This document shows positions 1 to 12,697 of a stretch of DNA of 64,000 bases, in pieces. The position numbers and the translations under genes are program-made. The stretch is from Drechmeria coniospora (lineage: Eukaryota > Ascomycota > Sordariomycetes > Hypocreales > Ophiocordycipitaceae), in contig NC_054390.1 of assembly GCF_001625195.1 (NCBI RefSeq), positions 7,909,222-7,973,221 of the forward strand, written 5' to 3'. A model generated the notes under the pieces. It was not told the DNA's origin and ran no database searches. It was given only the letters and a program-made list of their open reading frames with translations. The first letter of the stretch is position 1. Every line of letters begins with the position of its first letter.

Positions 1-963
1 AAGTTTATGAAGGCTCGACGAACGAGCCAGTCGTAACAGACACTAGCAGCGTCGAACCAGCGAGCGTTTGCGCAACCGACGGCTTCCCGTCGGGTGACGG
101 CGATCCAAGGGCGCCTCGTCCAAAGACGCAAGATACCGTTTCTGATGTTCAAATACGTCGTGACTTGGTTGTGAGATATGTGCTGTCGGAGGAGATGGTA
201 TTCTTCGGCGTGAAGCGCGTAGGGGTTGAGCCGTGACGTTTCTGCTGCGATGATGCACTCGGCCGCGTATTGATAGGAGGGAATGTCGGCAGGGACTGAT
301 GATTTGGGAAGAACGGTGAAGGTGAGTCTGTCAGCACTGCAGCTATACGACGGCGGCGTGAAAGGCAGAGTCTGGTCGTCGCCTTGATGGCGCCGGGCCA
401 CGTCCGTTTCGGCCGGTGTAGTAGATTTGCTCGAAGTCGATGGAGGGAGTGATGAAACGTCCGAGAGCTCCGTCATCGTCGACCGGGACGAGTTGAAGGA
501 GTCGACGGCGCTGTATTCATCGGTAGCTTGCAGGGGGGGAGCATCGTCTTCCTGGCGAGTCTCCTCACTGCGCAGCGTTAAAAAGGGGGGCAAATAATCG
601 ACGAGCAAATGACAAGGGGCAGGGCTCGTGCTCAATAAGGGAGAGACGTGTTGATGAGTTGAAGACGTACTCGGCGAGACTTGTGTCCATGAGGGACGGA
701 TCCTCTGGTTTATTGACATTCGTATCTTCAGTCCAGGTTACGACTTCTGGAGCCGCTTCCGGCATCCGATCGGCCAGGGATTCCTGAGCGGACGAGGAAT
801 CATGGTAGGAAGGAGGCAGGGGTGATGCCCCGCGAGGTGAGTGAGAAACACGTAGAGCAGCGCTGGAGGAGGACTCGAGCGAATTGACGTCGCCTGAATC
901 GCTCAAGACAAGCTCAATGAGCTCACTTCTTTCAGAAGTATGAGGATCTATACTCGTTTCCAT
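1..963 (-). CDS. LSD1: LSD1-type lysine-specific histone demethylase, N-terminal part (partial)
   Basis: This is the amino-terminal part of a fungal LSD1 homologue, a flavin-dependent demethylase of histone H3 lysines acting in nuclear corepressor complexes. Translation starts at the ATG at 961-963. The first exon encodes about 97 acidic, Ser/Pro-rich residues and ends at 671. An intron at 568-670 (GTACGT...TTTAACGCTGCGCAG) keeps the frame open, and exon 2 runs off the left edge. Exon 2 contains a SWIRM domain: LNPYALHAEEYHLL, then QVTTYLNIRNGILRLWTR, then RWFDAASVCYDWLVRR. The IRNxxLxLW element is the same as in the LSD1 SWIRM helix. The amine-oxidase and possible HMG-box parts lie outside the window, so demethylase activity is inferred from the SWIRM subtype. 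A stand-alone SWIRM protein is the alternative. An upstream GTG-initiated extension of the frame exists but is not needed. Confidence 0.72.
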
Positions 964-1698
964 GTCGACAAGAGGAGGGATCGGTGGTGTCGTGATGACA
1001 TTCAAGAGCAGGCAAGATCTGCGACGGCGAAGGTAGGTCGCGTTCCCGAGAGGAATGGTCTTCACCGACGGGCAAAATGAAGAGAATACATGATAGCCTT
1101 ATTCATGCATTGAATTGCTATCTCGTTTCGTCATGTTAGCCCGCAAACGCCGTTTTGTAATAGTACAAAACATGCCGCTTGGCCTCGTGTAAGCTCGTGG
1201 ATGCTACGGAATAACTGACCAAGTCCTCAGAGACATAGGCCAGGTGTACGGGAACACATCGGCCGGTGCGGACGAGCTTGACACCGATTGTGACTCAATT
1301 CGATCGGAATTGAGGATCGACCGAACCGAGAGGTGCGAACGGCTGTTATTAAGACACCGAACTGTCCAGTGACGGAACGGAAATTGAAGTCGTCAGTCTA
1401 TTCCGTACCGATGACTGGCTTCGTATCGTCAGGTTCGAGATCACGTGTAGCTGGTCGTGCCAATCACGTCACAAGCGGTTGTGGGGCGGCACCTTCCCGA
1501 GCGAAGGGGCACCTGAAAGCACCCACAATCGCATCACGATTGTGACGACACGATGAAATCTACCGAGGCGAAGCCGACCAAGTCGACGCCAGGATTGAGA
1601 TGAAAGGCATCTCTGTGGCAGGCGGCCGTTGCCAACATTCGCCATGCCCGCCAAGGCGTTACCACGCATAGACCGCGCACAACCCACCCAGCTTCCGG
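964..1698. other. Intergenic spacer between LSD1-like gene and VPS33
   Basis: About 735 bp between the LSD1-like start and the VPS33 stop. Both genes read leftward, so this should hold the VPS33 3' UTR and the LSD1 promoter. I see no convincing ORF and no GTAC-rich island here. Confidence 0.6.
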
Positions 1699-3861
1699 TC
1701 ACGTCGAGACGGCCGGCTCCGACGGTCTTGCGTACGAGTCTTTCTCGATGGCTGCGTCCATGATTCTATTGCCGCTGATGATCGAAGTGGTGCAGATGAC
1801 GATGTTGATGCGACCTAGAGCGTTTGCGTGTTACATCCTCCGATCCGTTCGCCGTCGGGAAACGAGCCATCTCTTACCTTCTTCCTGCTTGGCGATGAAG
1901 CGAAGCGCGGCGACTTCGGTAAAAGTGACACCGCCGACGAAGACGACGAAGACGGTCTGCTTCTGATTGCTCCCAGAGAGCAACGCTCGTGCCTTGACGG
2001 CCTTGTCCTCGCCCTTCTGCACCTCGTAGAAGGACGGCCCGCGAACGTGCTTCACGGCAGGGTGGAAGCCATGCCACCCTTGACCCCCAGAGCCCTGCGC
2101 CACCCCGGACGACTCACTCTTGGTCAAGGACTGCAGGTATGCTTTCTGTATGACGCACTGAACGAGGCGAATAGAGAGCGGTGCGTAGCCGCTGTAGACG
2201 TATGCGATGTCGTTGGGGTTGTCCTCCTTGACCTCGTCGAATATCAGCCGCAGCTGTTTCCGTAGATAGGTGTAGTTAGTCTTCGTGCCGCTCTCTCCAG
2301 AGCTGGCCGACATGGGAATCATGCCGGCGAGCGGCGACGAGCGTGACAGGAACAGCTGAAGCCTCTGCAGGTTGTTCAGCGTCAGAATGTGCTGATAGCC
2401 GTATCCCTGGAGGATGAGCCGCCGGAACTGGTCAAACTCTTTCGGTTTCATGCCCCCCGATATGCACGAGTAGATGCAGAGCAACCTCAGGGTCTCGCGT
2501 AGCGGCGCGCCGCAGGCGATGAGCTCCTCTATGCCGCCGAGTTGAGATGAGGGGTCCGCACCGGCCGCGAGGTTTTGCTGCACCTCCAAGAGGCCCTTGA
2601 ATTCGTCGGTTCGCGTGCGCTTTATTATCTCCTCGGCCAGTCCGGTGTGCGTCCTCGCGCTCTGGTGCTCTTGCTGGTAGCCGGGGAGCTGGCCTACAAA
2701 CTCCTTGAGCTCGGACAGCGTCTTCGTTTTGTGCTTGCTCTCGTAGTCGGCCTGAACCTGCTGCAGTCGGCGAGCGACCTTGTTGAGCATGCCTCCGACG
2801 ATGGCGAAGTTGCAGTCGCGCAGTTGCTCGTACAGCTTGTCGCTCGAATCTAGCTGCACCGTCCTCTTCCTGCTCTGCGACGTCGCCGTAGAGGACTGCG
2901 TGGGCGCGCCGACAATTGTCGTGTCAACCTTGGCTTGATTGTTGTGTATCTCGAACACTTCATCGATGAGACCTTCGTAGGTAAGCTGGGTGAGGAGAGG
3001 GGTGATGAAGTCGACCTCACGGTCGATGATGATGATGGATTCGTTGGTCGTGCTGGGCGCCAGACCGGGCTTGTTTGCGTCGGGAGCGACTTCTCCCGCA
3101 AGCTGCTCCTGTCGCATGCGGCTGAGAAGGTCGAATATCTGCTTCGCGTTCTCCCCGTATCCGAATATGCGGGGGAACAGACCATGGTTCAGCTGTATCT
3201 CCATGAGTGCTCTGGCGAGGAGGTAATTCGGCGTCGTGTCCTTGAACAGATATAGGTCTCGGAAGGACTCGTCCAGCTCGAGAGAAAGAACGTCTTTTTC
3301 CAGTGGGAAAAAGGACAAGGGTAGCTCGGCGATGCTCACTTCGCCCAACACACCCGCTTCCTCGAGCAGCTGGTCGGATACCAAGGTCCGACGCGGAACC
3401 CAGAAGACGTGAAACTCATGCGTCGTCTGACTTTCGCGCTGGACCCGTCTGATCTGATCTGTGCGGGAATCCGGTTAAGACTGCGTGCTTTCCCTCACGA
3501 TGAGGCCGGAGGGGTGCAGGCATACTCGCTATGGCCTCGGCATGACGACCGCACTCTCCCCTCGCGACAAAGACGACATTGTGCTGGCTCGTGTCGACGT
3601 TGTTGTTCTCGAGGATGAAGAATTTATCGACACCATACTCTTGCAGTGTTTGGACCTTGACCACGGTGCCGACGGGGCCGACCAGGCTGGAATCGAAGAC
3701 GATGTTCTTCTTGCCACGTACCTAGGAATACGCACCGTGTGTTCAGCAGTCGGTGAGGCGACGGGAGCTCCAGCGGTACTCACGCCCTCTAGCAAATACA
3801 GCAGGTCCTTGCGAGCTTTGCTCCGAACCTCCTCGACGCTGAACTCGGTACGGGGCGCCAT
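1699..3861 (-). CDS. VPS33: Vacuolar protein sorting protein Vps33 (Sec1/Munc18 family)
   Basis: SM protein of the HOPS and CORVET tethering complexes, which templates SNARE assembly at endosomes and the vacuole. Four exons: 3784-3861, 3526-3721, 1878-3458 and 1699-1814, giving 656 residues, the usual Vps33 length. Introns at 3722-3783, 3459-3525 and 1815-1877 have GT...AG ends and keep phase. Diagnostic stretches are VDKFFILENNN, NVVFVARGECGRHA, EFHVFWVPRRTLVSDQ, IIIIDREVDFITPLLTQLTYEGLIDE (Sec1-type core, residues about 260-285) and the C-terminal RINIVICTTSIISGNR. This last part lies in the short fourth exon; without splicing the frame would end in an unrelated tail. The start is the first ATG, MAPRTEFSVEEV. 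The gene is divergent from nothing close: a 1.2 kb repeat-bearing spacer lies upstream. Confidence 0.95.
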
Positions 3862-5056
3862 GGCAGATCACATGGGGAAAGTGGAGAGCTCGATAGGAGC
3901 TCTGACGAGCTGCAGCTTGAGACGTGAATGGTGTTGATGGGCGTGACAAGCTGCCAAGTTTCTGCCGGAATGCCCCTCCTACTAGCTGGGGCGGTGAGGA
4001 AGAGACGACGGTGCGACTGGTTTAGGACGCACCAGGAACTGGTAATAGTGACCGTAGTGTACGGAGTACTTGGGGGGGGTTCGGAGTAGGGCACGAGCTT
4101 GATGTTGTTGTGCTTACTACTGTAGAGTATATTACCAGGTAGTACCTACAACTGCTGTACACAAGCGGGGTTTGGAGGGTCCGACAAGTTCTAGGTACCT
4201 CCTAAAGTACCCCGCAGGCAGCACAGCGCACGGCGTACAGGTAAGTACCTAGTAGGTACTTCAGTTTTAACGTACATGCATGGCATGGGTACTCCGTACT
4301 GTACATGTTCTTTCTTTACGTGCCACCATGTATAGCAGACGCTTGCTGTAGGCCATTGGATCTTGGTACGTGTGAGGCCAAAAAACTTGGAGCCATTCTG
4401 AAGGGCTTGGAGAACCAGCTACGTCTTCTCTTCATGCTCTGCGAAGTGAGGACAGAGCTATCGTGAATGCCGTTACTTGCCGGGATACTCTTTCTGGACT
4501 CTCCAATATTATGGTCAAGTTTGATGTGCTCGCTGGACGTCCTAACAACGAAGGATACATAGTAGTTTGCACGCCTTTCAGCCATCTTCGAACAATGCTC
4601 CTCTTCTGTTGCTGACCACTGCAAACAGGAGCAATTGACAGACACGACACCTGACAGCCCCATCTACCTCAACTGGGTTGAAGCTCTTCGGGCGCTAAGA
4701 ATCATTATTTCGTCGTTTGCCTGAATCTTCCGAGCCATGGCTCGCAACATCCGACAATACCTGGCAATAACCAACACACGATACGGCAAGCAGGAACCTA
4801 CTGCTTGGACGCTGTACTCCATAGTAGGGACGTAATTGAGTGTGCGACAATCCAATAGGTTGGCAGGTGCTTCGTTCACAGTATCGTATCTTGTGTGAAA
4901 CTGCGACTCTCTCCAAAAACCATGGTTAGTATCATCGCCAGTGGCGCTTGACGAGGTTACGAAATGGACGACGCCGACACGAATCACAGTCGCACCAACA
5001 ATCGACTGTGCTGTGGATCATTCGACACTGGACGGTATCCAGCAAGCAATGATTAA
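3862..5056. other. Spacer with GTAC-rich island (about 4031-4312)
   Basis: Upstream region of VPS33. From about 4031 to 4312 it is dense in GTAC words, including TACGGAGTAC at 4060-4069, GTAAGTACCTAGTAGGTAC near 4240 and ACTCCGTACTGTAC near 4290. The stretch 4313-5056 has short overlapping ORFs on the minus strand with no recognisable protein, and I call no gene there. Confidence 0.6.
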
Positions 5057-5518
5057 TTACATGTACGAAGTGTACTTTCTTATTGGTACCAAGTTCAGAG
5101 TAACACAATGAATGACCGCCGAGCCAGCGACGGAAAGGTTCAAGCCAACAATTGAGCCTATGCCTTTTCCGGTGTTGTCGATCGCCTCGCATGGCACTAC
5201 AACAAACATGCAAGTCCATGCCACCGGAGCACCGACGCAGCGGGATTCATTGAGGGATGCCTCTTGGCAGGTGCAACAGCATGACTTGTCAAACAGGCCC
5301 GTCATCATCCATGCTACACCGACGGGTCGAAGCGTTTCGCATTCGGCACCGTTCTTCCACGATTCGCCGTCCATTGACCAGCTCCCCTCCCCGTCGGAGC
5401 CCGTGTCGTTGCACGCCCAGAAACGTTCATGATGGAGAAAAACCTGTACGCCCTTTGGTTCGCTCTGAACGGAGGTGATGCTGCATGAATAGCGCCGTGC
5501 CCAGGTCCATGCTCTCAT
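5057..5518 (-). CDS. Doubtful cysteine- and tryptophan-rich ORF
   Basis: An open frame of 153 codons from the ATG at 5518, ending 67 bp beyond the stop of the UBE2W-type gene on the same strand. It is rich in Cys and Trp, with features such as RFWACNDTGSDGEGSW, SCCCTC and WTCMF, which resembles a small secreted Cys-rich protein. No clear signal peptide is visible at the start, and a first exon could be missing. The C-terminal third looks like non-coding read-through and could be intronic. I do not recognise the family. It may be a gene fragment or a chance ORF. Confidence 0.28.
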   Translation of the reverse strand: MRAWTWARRYSCSITSVQSEPKGVQVFLHHERFWACNDTGSDGEGSWSMDGESWKNGAECETLRPVGVAWMMTGLFDKSCCCTCQEASLNESRCVGAPVAWTCMFVVVPCEAIDNTGKGIGSIVGLNLSVAGSAVIHCVTLNLVPIRKYTSYM

Positions 5519-5584
5519 GCAATAATTCGATTAGATCGCTTGCCATATGCAAACCCTCCCTGCCGTGCTCGATTATTCCAGGCC

Positions 5585-6185
5585 TCAGACCGAGCTGTCG
5601 TGGTAGAGAAACTCAATGTCCCGCGGCCGCAGCTTGTTGCCGCGCACAAACTCCTCGTCGCCGGGGGGGCGCTCGTTCTTGGAGTTGCTCGTGAGCATGC
5701 TCTGAATGCTCATGCACACGCTCTCGGCACTCTGGACGGGACTCCAGCCCTGGCTGCCGAGCAGGTCGAGGCATATGATGCCGTTGGAATATATGTGGGG
5801 ATGCATCGGGACTGGACGGTTCGGATTTTCGTCGAAAGTAACCTCCGGCGGCTCTGCGACGGCGTCAGGTCATCCGCACGGCATCTGCATCGGCCATGAT
5901 ACGCATCTGGGTCTGGTCATACCGATCGGATACGACTGGGGGAACTGGAATTTGAGGCGGTAGGTTTGGCCTTTGTAGAGCGGGTTGTTATCGAGGACGC
6001 GGATGTCGAGCAGCCATTGCTTCAGGTTGTCGCCTTCGATGAGCTCGATGCCAGGCGGGAGGCCGAATTTATCGATCTGCAGCCGGCATCCGTCAGCGAG
6101 CCATTCGCGCGAGGAGCGAGAGGAGGGGCCCGTGAACCTTTTGCCGTTCTTTGGCCACACGCTTCTCACGCATTTGTGTCGCCAT
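5585..6185 (-). CDS. Ubiquitin-conjugating enzyme E2, UBE2W type
   Basis: An E2 that takes ubiquitin from E1 onto its catalytic cysteine. UBE2W members modify disordered protein N-termini. Three exons: 6138-6185 (MATQMREKRVAKERQK), 5923-6076 and 5585-5853, giving 156 residues. Introns at 6077-6137 (GTTCAC...GCTGACGG...CTGCAG) and 5854-5922 (GTATGA...GCAG) preserve frame. The UBC fold is evident: a proline-containing strand FQFPQSYPIEPPEVTF, then HPHIYSNGIICLDLL carrying the catalytic Cys, then SPVQSAESVCMSIQSML and a C-terminal EFLYHDSSV. The HPH in place of the usual HPN motif and the YHD-type C-terminus are characteristic of UBE2W. The start was chosen because the short exon 1 joins in frame to IDKFGLPPGIEL. 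Reading unspliced from upstream gives an unrelated N-terminus. Confidence 0.9.
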
Positions 6186-8801
6186 GTTGGGGCCTGGCCG
6201 TCCCGCACGACGCTGCGTCGGGCCAAGATGAACAAGCTCGCTGTGTGATTGTTACGGAAGGAAAAGAGTTGGGATCGGCACAGGTGGTAGAGTCGTACGG
6301 GGCATTAAGTTTTAGCACGGCGTGCAGACACTGTGCTCCGTACCGGTACTAAACTCTGGCGGGGTCCTGTCGCGGAGTCCAAGTGACTGGCGGGTGCAGC
6401 GGGCAGGAAACGGAGAGGTTGGCGCTCCAGAGGCACTGAGAAGCGGGGCGACCTCCACCAACCCACCTCCAGCGACATCGATGGCGCCGATCGCGCTGGG
6501 CCTCAACGCCGACCCTTCCCTCAACGAACGGCAGGGGTTGCACCACCAATTTGCAACAGATTTGTTCCGGAGGTTTACGACTACTCGCGAATACCAGTTG
6601 CAGTACGAAGTGGCCTACTAGCCTCCCCGGCAGGAACTGTTATCCTCGGAACAATCAGCCCTTTACGTCCCATAGTACAGGTTAGTGGGTTCGGTGGCAG
6701 ACGTCATACCGCCGCCTGTTGGCCTACTAGGCATTATTACTTACTAGGAACCACTTACTCACAACGTACCTAGTAGGTACCTAGTAGTCTCAGTAGTACC
6801 TACATACTACTGTATGGCATTCTTCGGTACTGGCAACTGGTGCCCATATGCTAGAGTACTCCGTAGGTGACTTAATGCCTCGTATCGATTGCTTCCGATG
6901 ATCTTGATTTGATATGATTTGTAAAATCGTCGAATCGTCAACGGCGCTACATTTACACGTAGCATTTACCTCATTCCTGCCTATTTTGCTCGCCATCGGC
7001 AGACTCTGTACGAATGCTGGTATCCAGATGAGAAGTAATACAACCATGTCACCGAGGCCTCACGCGACCAGATTCCGTCCTTCAGACCACTTCGAGGCCT
7101 CGGTACCTGCTGGGGATGAGGTCCTGCTGACAAAGGCAGCCGGCTCTCTTCTACTACTAGTAGGTATTGTCAGTGGTAATTATTACGAAGCACATGTGAG
7201 TAATCCTCGATACTACGTGCTCAGCAATCAGAGAGTGCTGAGGATGCATCAGGGCTTTGCGTAGGGGGACAGATGTACCAGCAGGAATGCAAGCGGAGAG
7301 CCATTGTTGCTCGCAGGATGGATGCCCATTTGAAGCTTCGCCTCTACTGAGTTGGTCCTTGTTGTCACATTTCAGCCGCACTGGTAGAATTTGAGCGATT
7401 TTGAATTTTGATGTGTGATGAGCCTGGCATTGGGTTCACTCATACGGAGAGCAATCTTCATCAGGTACTCCGTACTTCCAGCAGCAACGAAGTACCATAC
7501 TGCAAACGTACCAACATGCATCCCACCGTGTCGAGGTACCTAGTGGAGTTTGGTTTCCCAGTATGGCCGTGCCCTGCTCCACGTACTGTAAACTTGGTAC
7601 CTTAGTAGGTACTAGGTACCTACTTACACATGTGTACTACCTACAAGTAGGTGCAGTGCCTATCTGTTCGGGCATTACTCCTTTCAAGACGCTACCTAGT
7701 ACGCTTAAGAGTGTATAGGCGCAGGCGCTCAGGTCCCTTGAGGCGACAAAGACAGAGTGATCTACATGTACAGGTACTAATGTAAGTAAGTACGGAGTAC
7801 GGAGTACTTACACTGTACGGAGTACATGTACTCCGTATATGGAAGTACTTATCCCGTCAAGCCCCACTTCCCTGCATGTTGCTGGCAACAAAAGCGGCTG
7901 ACGAAAGGGGGCAGCCATTAATATCATGGCATTACATGGCAGCGTTCGTTTTCAGAGATCCTAGCATCGGATAGTAGGAGGCAGTAGAATGAGTCTGCAG
8001 TGACTGGTAGGTAGGTATCTGTATCTTGTATGGCCAGCTTTCGTATTTAATAGCAAGCCTTCCCACGCTCAAGTATAACTATATACTGCAAGTACGGATC
8101 ATGATACCTCTACTTTACTACCGCATTGGCGGTTCTCGGCTCGGTACGTACTATAAGTACTAAGGGGACTCTAAGTGGGATGATGGGTGATAAATAGCAA
8201 TAAACAAGTACCAAGTACTCCCTACTCTGTGCAAGCACTCCGTGCTTTGTATTACGGAGTACAGTATACCAACAGTATCTTGTACCTTGTACTCCGTACT
8301 TGTAGGCCTATTACCTGGCAAGTATCCGTACTCCGTACCTGTATTGTACAATTACAGTGCGGAGTACTCCGTACATACTTAAGTACTTACGTGCAATAAT
8401 GGTACACGATGCCTCGGTACTACTGTACTGTAGTAATACCAGGTAGTTGGTCACAGGTACCCCGTACTCCATACGAGCAGGGGGGTTAAGTCCTGCCAGC
8501 AACTAGTACTAGCCAACCCCTCCTCAGCCGTGAGACCTCGCCTCGCCGCACTCGTCCTGGCTGTATCAACTACTAGTAGCTTTCCGTCATCTGTTCCTCC
8601 TCCTTCATCACCCCTTCGAAGTCGGCTCGTCGTTGATCCATCCAGAAGACCACTTGCGCTATTGCCACGCCAAGATACCAACCCCCGTCGAGCCCTCTTC
8701 TCACCGCGTTCCATATTCCCTCGCCCTCCAGCCATTTCTCCATTGCGACAGCGACACATCACTTGTTCCATCTACTTTGTAGATACCCCGCCATCCTCGC
8801 C
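6186..8801. other. 2.6 kb spacer with GTAC-rich islands, shared upstream region of UBE2W and CaMK genes
   Basis: The two flanking genes diverge from here, so both promoters should lie inside. Two islands are GTAC-rich. One is about 6720-6860, with CCTAGTAGGTACCTAGTAG. The other is about 7450-8480, with TACGGAGTACGGAGTAC at 7791-7807, TACGGAGTAC at 7815-7824, a near-perfect palindrome at 8358-8373 and many CTCCGTAC words. The stretch 8520-8800, just before the kinase ATG, is pyrimidine-rich as expected of a fungal 5' UTR. A small frame at 6481-6621 (MAPIALGLNAD...) is unsupported. Confidence 0.6.
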
Positions 8802-10396
<1,595 letters not shown>

Positions 10397-11016
10397 TGGC
10401 CGTTTAGTCTATTTGCTTGTGCTCTCAGCCCGGGTGAGCGAAGGACGTTCGTTAACAATTTTGTTGCCCATTTTTCTGTCTCACTGTACGAGCACTTTGT
10501 CGTCGCGATTCGATGCGTCGTCGTGGTTAGTGCCGAACGACCGACCTTTGGCAGATGTATTGTTCCGTTTCTGTAGTACATTTTGAGCATTTGCTTCCAC
10601 CGGCTCTGCATTTGATCACACGGAAAGCGAGATATTACATCTCTGGATGAAGATGCCGGCAATATTCCAAGCCACGAATGACCGGCTACCGACCTGCACG
10701 AACAATCAGGAGAAAGTTCAAGTACAACTTTTGTTGTTTGGACATCTCTTCCTTCCTCCGTCCATGGCTGTTCATCACAGCTGGACGTCCAGGGAACAAT
10801 CACTCCTCGGTCGCCACTTGGTTTTGGAAGCGCCAAATGCAAGCATGAAAAATAAATGTGCTCTTATTCTCATGTACAGGCTACTGTCTATGACGTACGG
10901 GGGATCATGTATAACTCGCGGGCTGGCAACGCAACATGGGCGTCTGAAGAGAACAGGGGAAATATATACATGAATGAATATGACGGGTCGGACGCTGTGC
11001 AGAAAGTAGGCTTGTG
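10397..11016. other. Convergent intergenic region
   Basis: About 620 bp between the stops of the CaMK gene and the leftward gene at 11017. It should contain both 3' UTRs. Overlapping short frames on both strands look random and I see no repeat. Confidence 0.55.
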
Positions 11017-12210
11017 CTATTCGTTCAAGTCGGCCAGTGCATTCTCGCAAAGAGCCTCGTAACGCTGGGCATCGAATCGTGTGCGGCGCCAACCGTTGGC
11101 GCGCAACCGTTGGATGCGGGCAGCCAAATCCACGGTGCGCGTCTCGTCACTTGCCGGTCTTTCCGGCGTCGGAAGTTGGCGGGCAGCCATCTCCTGGTCG
11201 AGCATGGCCAAGTGCGAGTCTACTTGGCGGCGGATGCTCGAGATGATGGTGCAATACCGGTGGACGGCACGAACGTAGAAGAAGGGGTCAGAAGACTCGT
11301 CATCGTCCTGCACCAGGTCCGGCGTTGAAGGCAACATCATCTCCATCGGCGCGGGAGCCCTTTCGACGTGCTTGAGGATTGGTTCCGGGTAGACGGGTTC
11401 CGGCGATGACTGACCTATCCAGTCGTCGAATCCCAAGGTGGGAGAATCAGGCCGAACGATGGGTTCCGTGATGGGGGCGTCGCAAAAGGTGACTCGCTTC
11501 TTTGGCTTGGTGGCGGAGCTGGACCGCTTCACGCTGTCCTCGACGGAGGTGATGGAGGGTACGGGAGAGGACATTCTCGTCGAGGTGGACGAGCGAGAGA
11601 TGTCGGAATCGGTGGAAAAGCGGTAGCTGGGCACGGGGGACAGGCTGCATCTGGAGGATGGCCGGCTCATGGCCTCATCCGCTTGTCGCGCGAGGTCGGC
11701 GGCAATGCGGTAGTGAGCCTGGGCTTGCCGCAGGAGGCCTAGACGGGATGACGAGGGGCGAGCGGCGCGAGCCTGCATCTCGAGGGCCGTAGCAGCGTAA
11801 AATCGCAGATAGATGAGGTAGGTAGGCTCGACCGTCTCCTAAGCGAGCGTTAGCGGGATACAGCATGCGGATTTGATGAGACGCGGAAGGGTGCTAAGGA
11901 TGCGACGCACCATTGCCTTTGCGTTGTTCAGGATGTCTCGACACCGATCCGAGCTCCATCTGTACTTTTTGGCGAGATAAGCCCGCTTGACCTCTCCCAG
12001 GGCCACTTTCCACTCCATCGCAGAGTGCGGCAGCGCATCGGACGTCGGAAGGGTTGACTGTTGCATCAGGCGGCTGGAGGGCTTCGACTTGGGCGAAATG
12101 GGAGGTGATGCGAGACGATGCGGCGGCCTTCGATCGTTGTCCAGCATAAATGTGCTGTACCTCGGGGAATGACCGTTCGTGCTGAGGGCGAGTGGGATGA
12201 GGCCCGCCAT
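11017..12210 (-). CDS. Conserved-looking protein of unknown function
   Basis: Two exons, 11911-12210 and 11017-11838, joined across a 72-bp intron (GTGCGT...GCTAACG...TTAG), encode 373 residues from the ATG at 12208-12210. Residues about 1-60 are disordered and Ser/Pro-rich. Residues about 65-160 are predicted helical, starting MEWKVALGEVKRAYLAKKY and continuing over the splice into ETVEPTYLIYLRFYAATALEMQARA and LLRQAQAHYRIAADLARQA, reminiscent of TPR or MIT helices. The middle is Ser-rich with KPKKRVTFCD, similar to an RVxF-like PP1-docking motif. The C-terminal third is helical. I do not recognise the family. The PP1 idea rests on a short motif only. The clean intron and the lack of stops make it a credible gene. 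Confidence 0.75.
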
Positions 12211-12582
12211 GGTTTAATTGCTCGGCGAGTGGTACCTGGATGGTGAAAATGGGAGGAGCCAAGCTTATACTAGTAGTGCCGGTACAATCGGTCAAACTCC
12301 CTTGCTGTGTCCCCACGACTGCCGAATGTGGAATGTGGTGTTATTATAATCGACAATGCCTGACGTACGTATTCTCCAACAGGCCTCGGATAATAATAAC
12401 ACACGAGGTTACACGGCAAGTGGCGCCCGTGAAACTTCACGGCAGGCTGTAGTTGATTTGTTCGCCAGGCTGGATGAGCTCGTGATGACGACGGGTGTAT
12501 CGGTTGGGCATTCGAAGCCGGCGGCCTTGTATTGTTTGGCCTATTCTGAGCAAGGAAGCTCGTGTCGAGCCAGCCAAGTCCA

Positions 12583-12697
12583 GCGGCGAGGGTGTGCGGC
12601 GAAGGTGCGCAGCGGGGATATGCGGCGAGGGTGCAGCGAGGGTATGCAGCGAGGGTATGCAGCGAGGGTATGCAGCGAGGGTATGCCGTGAGGATTT
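12583..12697. repeat. 13-bp minisatellite, unit GCAGCGAGGGTAT
   Basis: Four perfect tandem copies occupy 12633-12684. Three diverged 13-bp copies and one 11-bp copy lie directly to the left in register from 12583, and one diverged copy lies to the right. The variation is mostly A/G at the third base and in the final TAT. Confidence 0.9.

Noticed and set aside
6481..6621. 46-codon plus-strand ORF divergent from the E2 gene
   Set aside because: Too short, no homology recognised, no leader or intron support.
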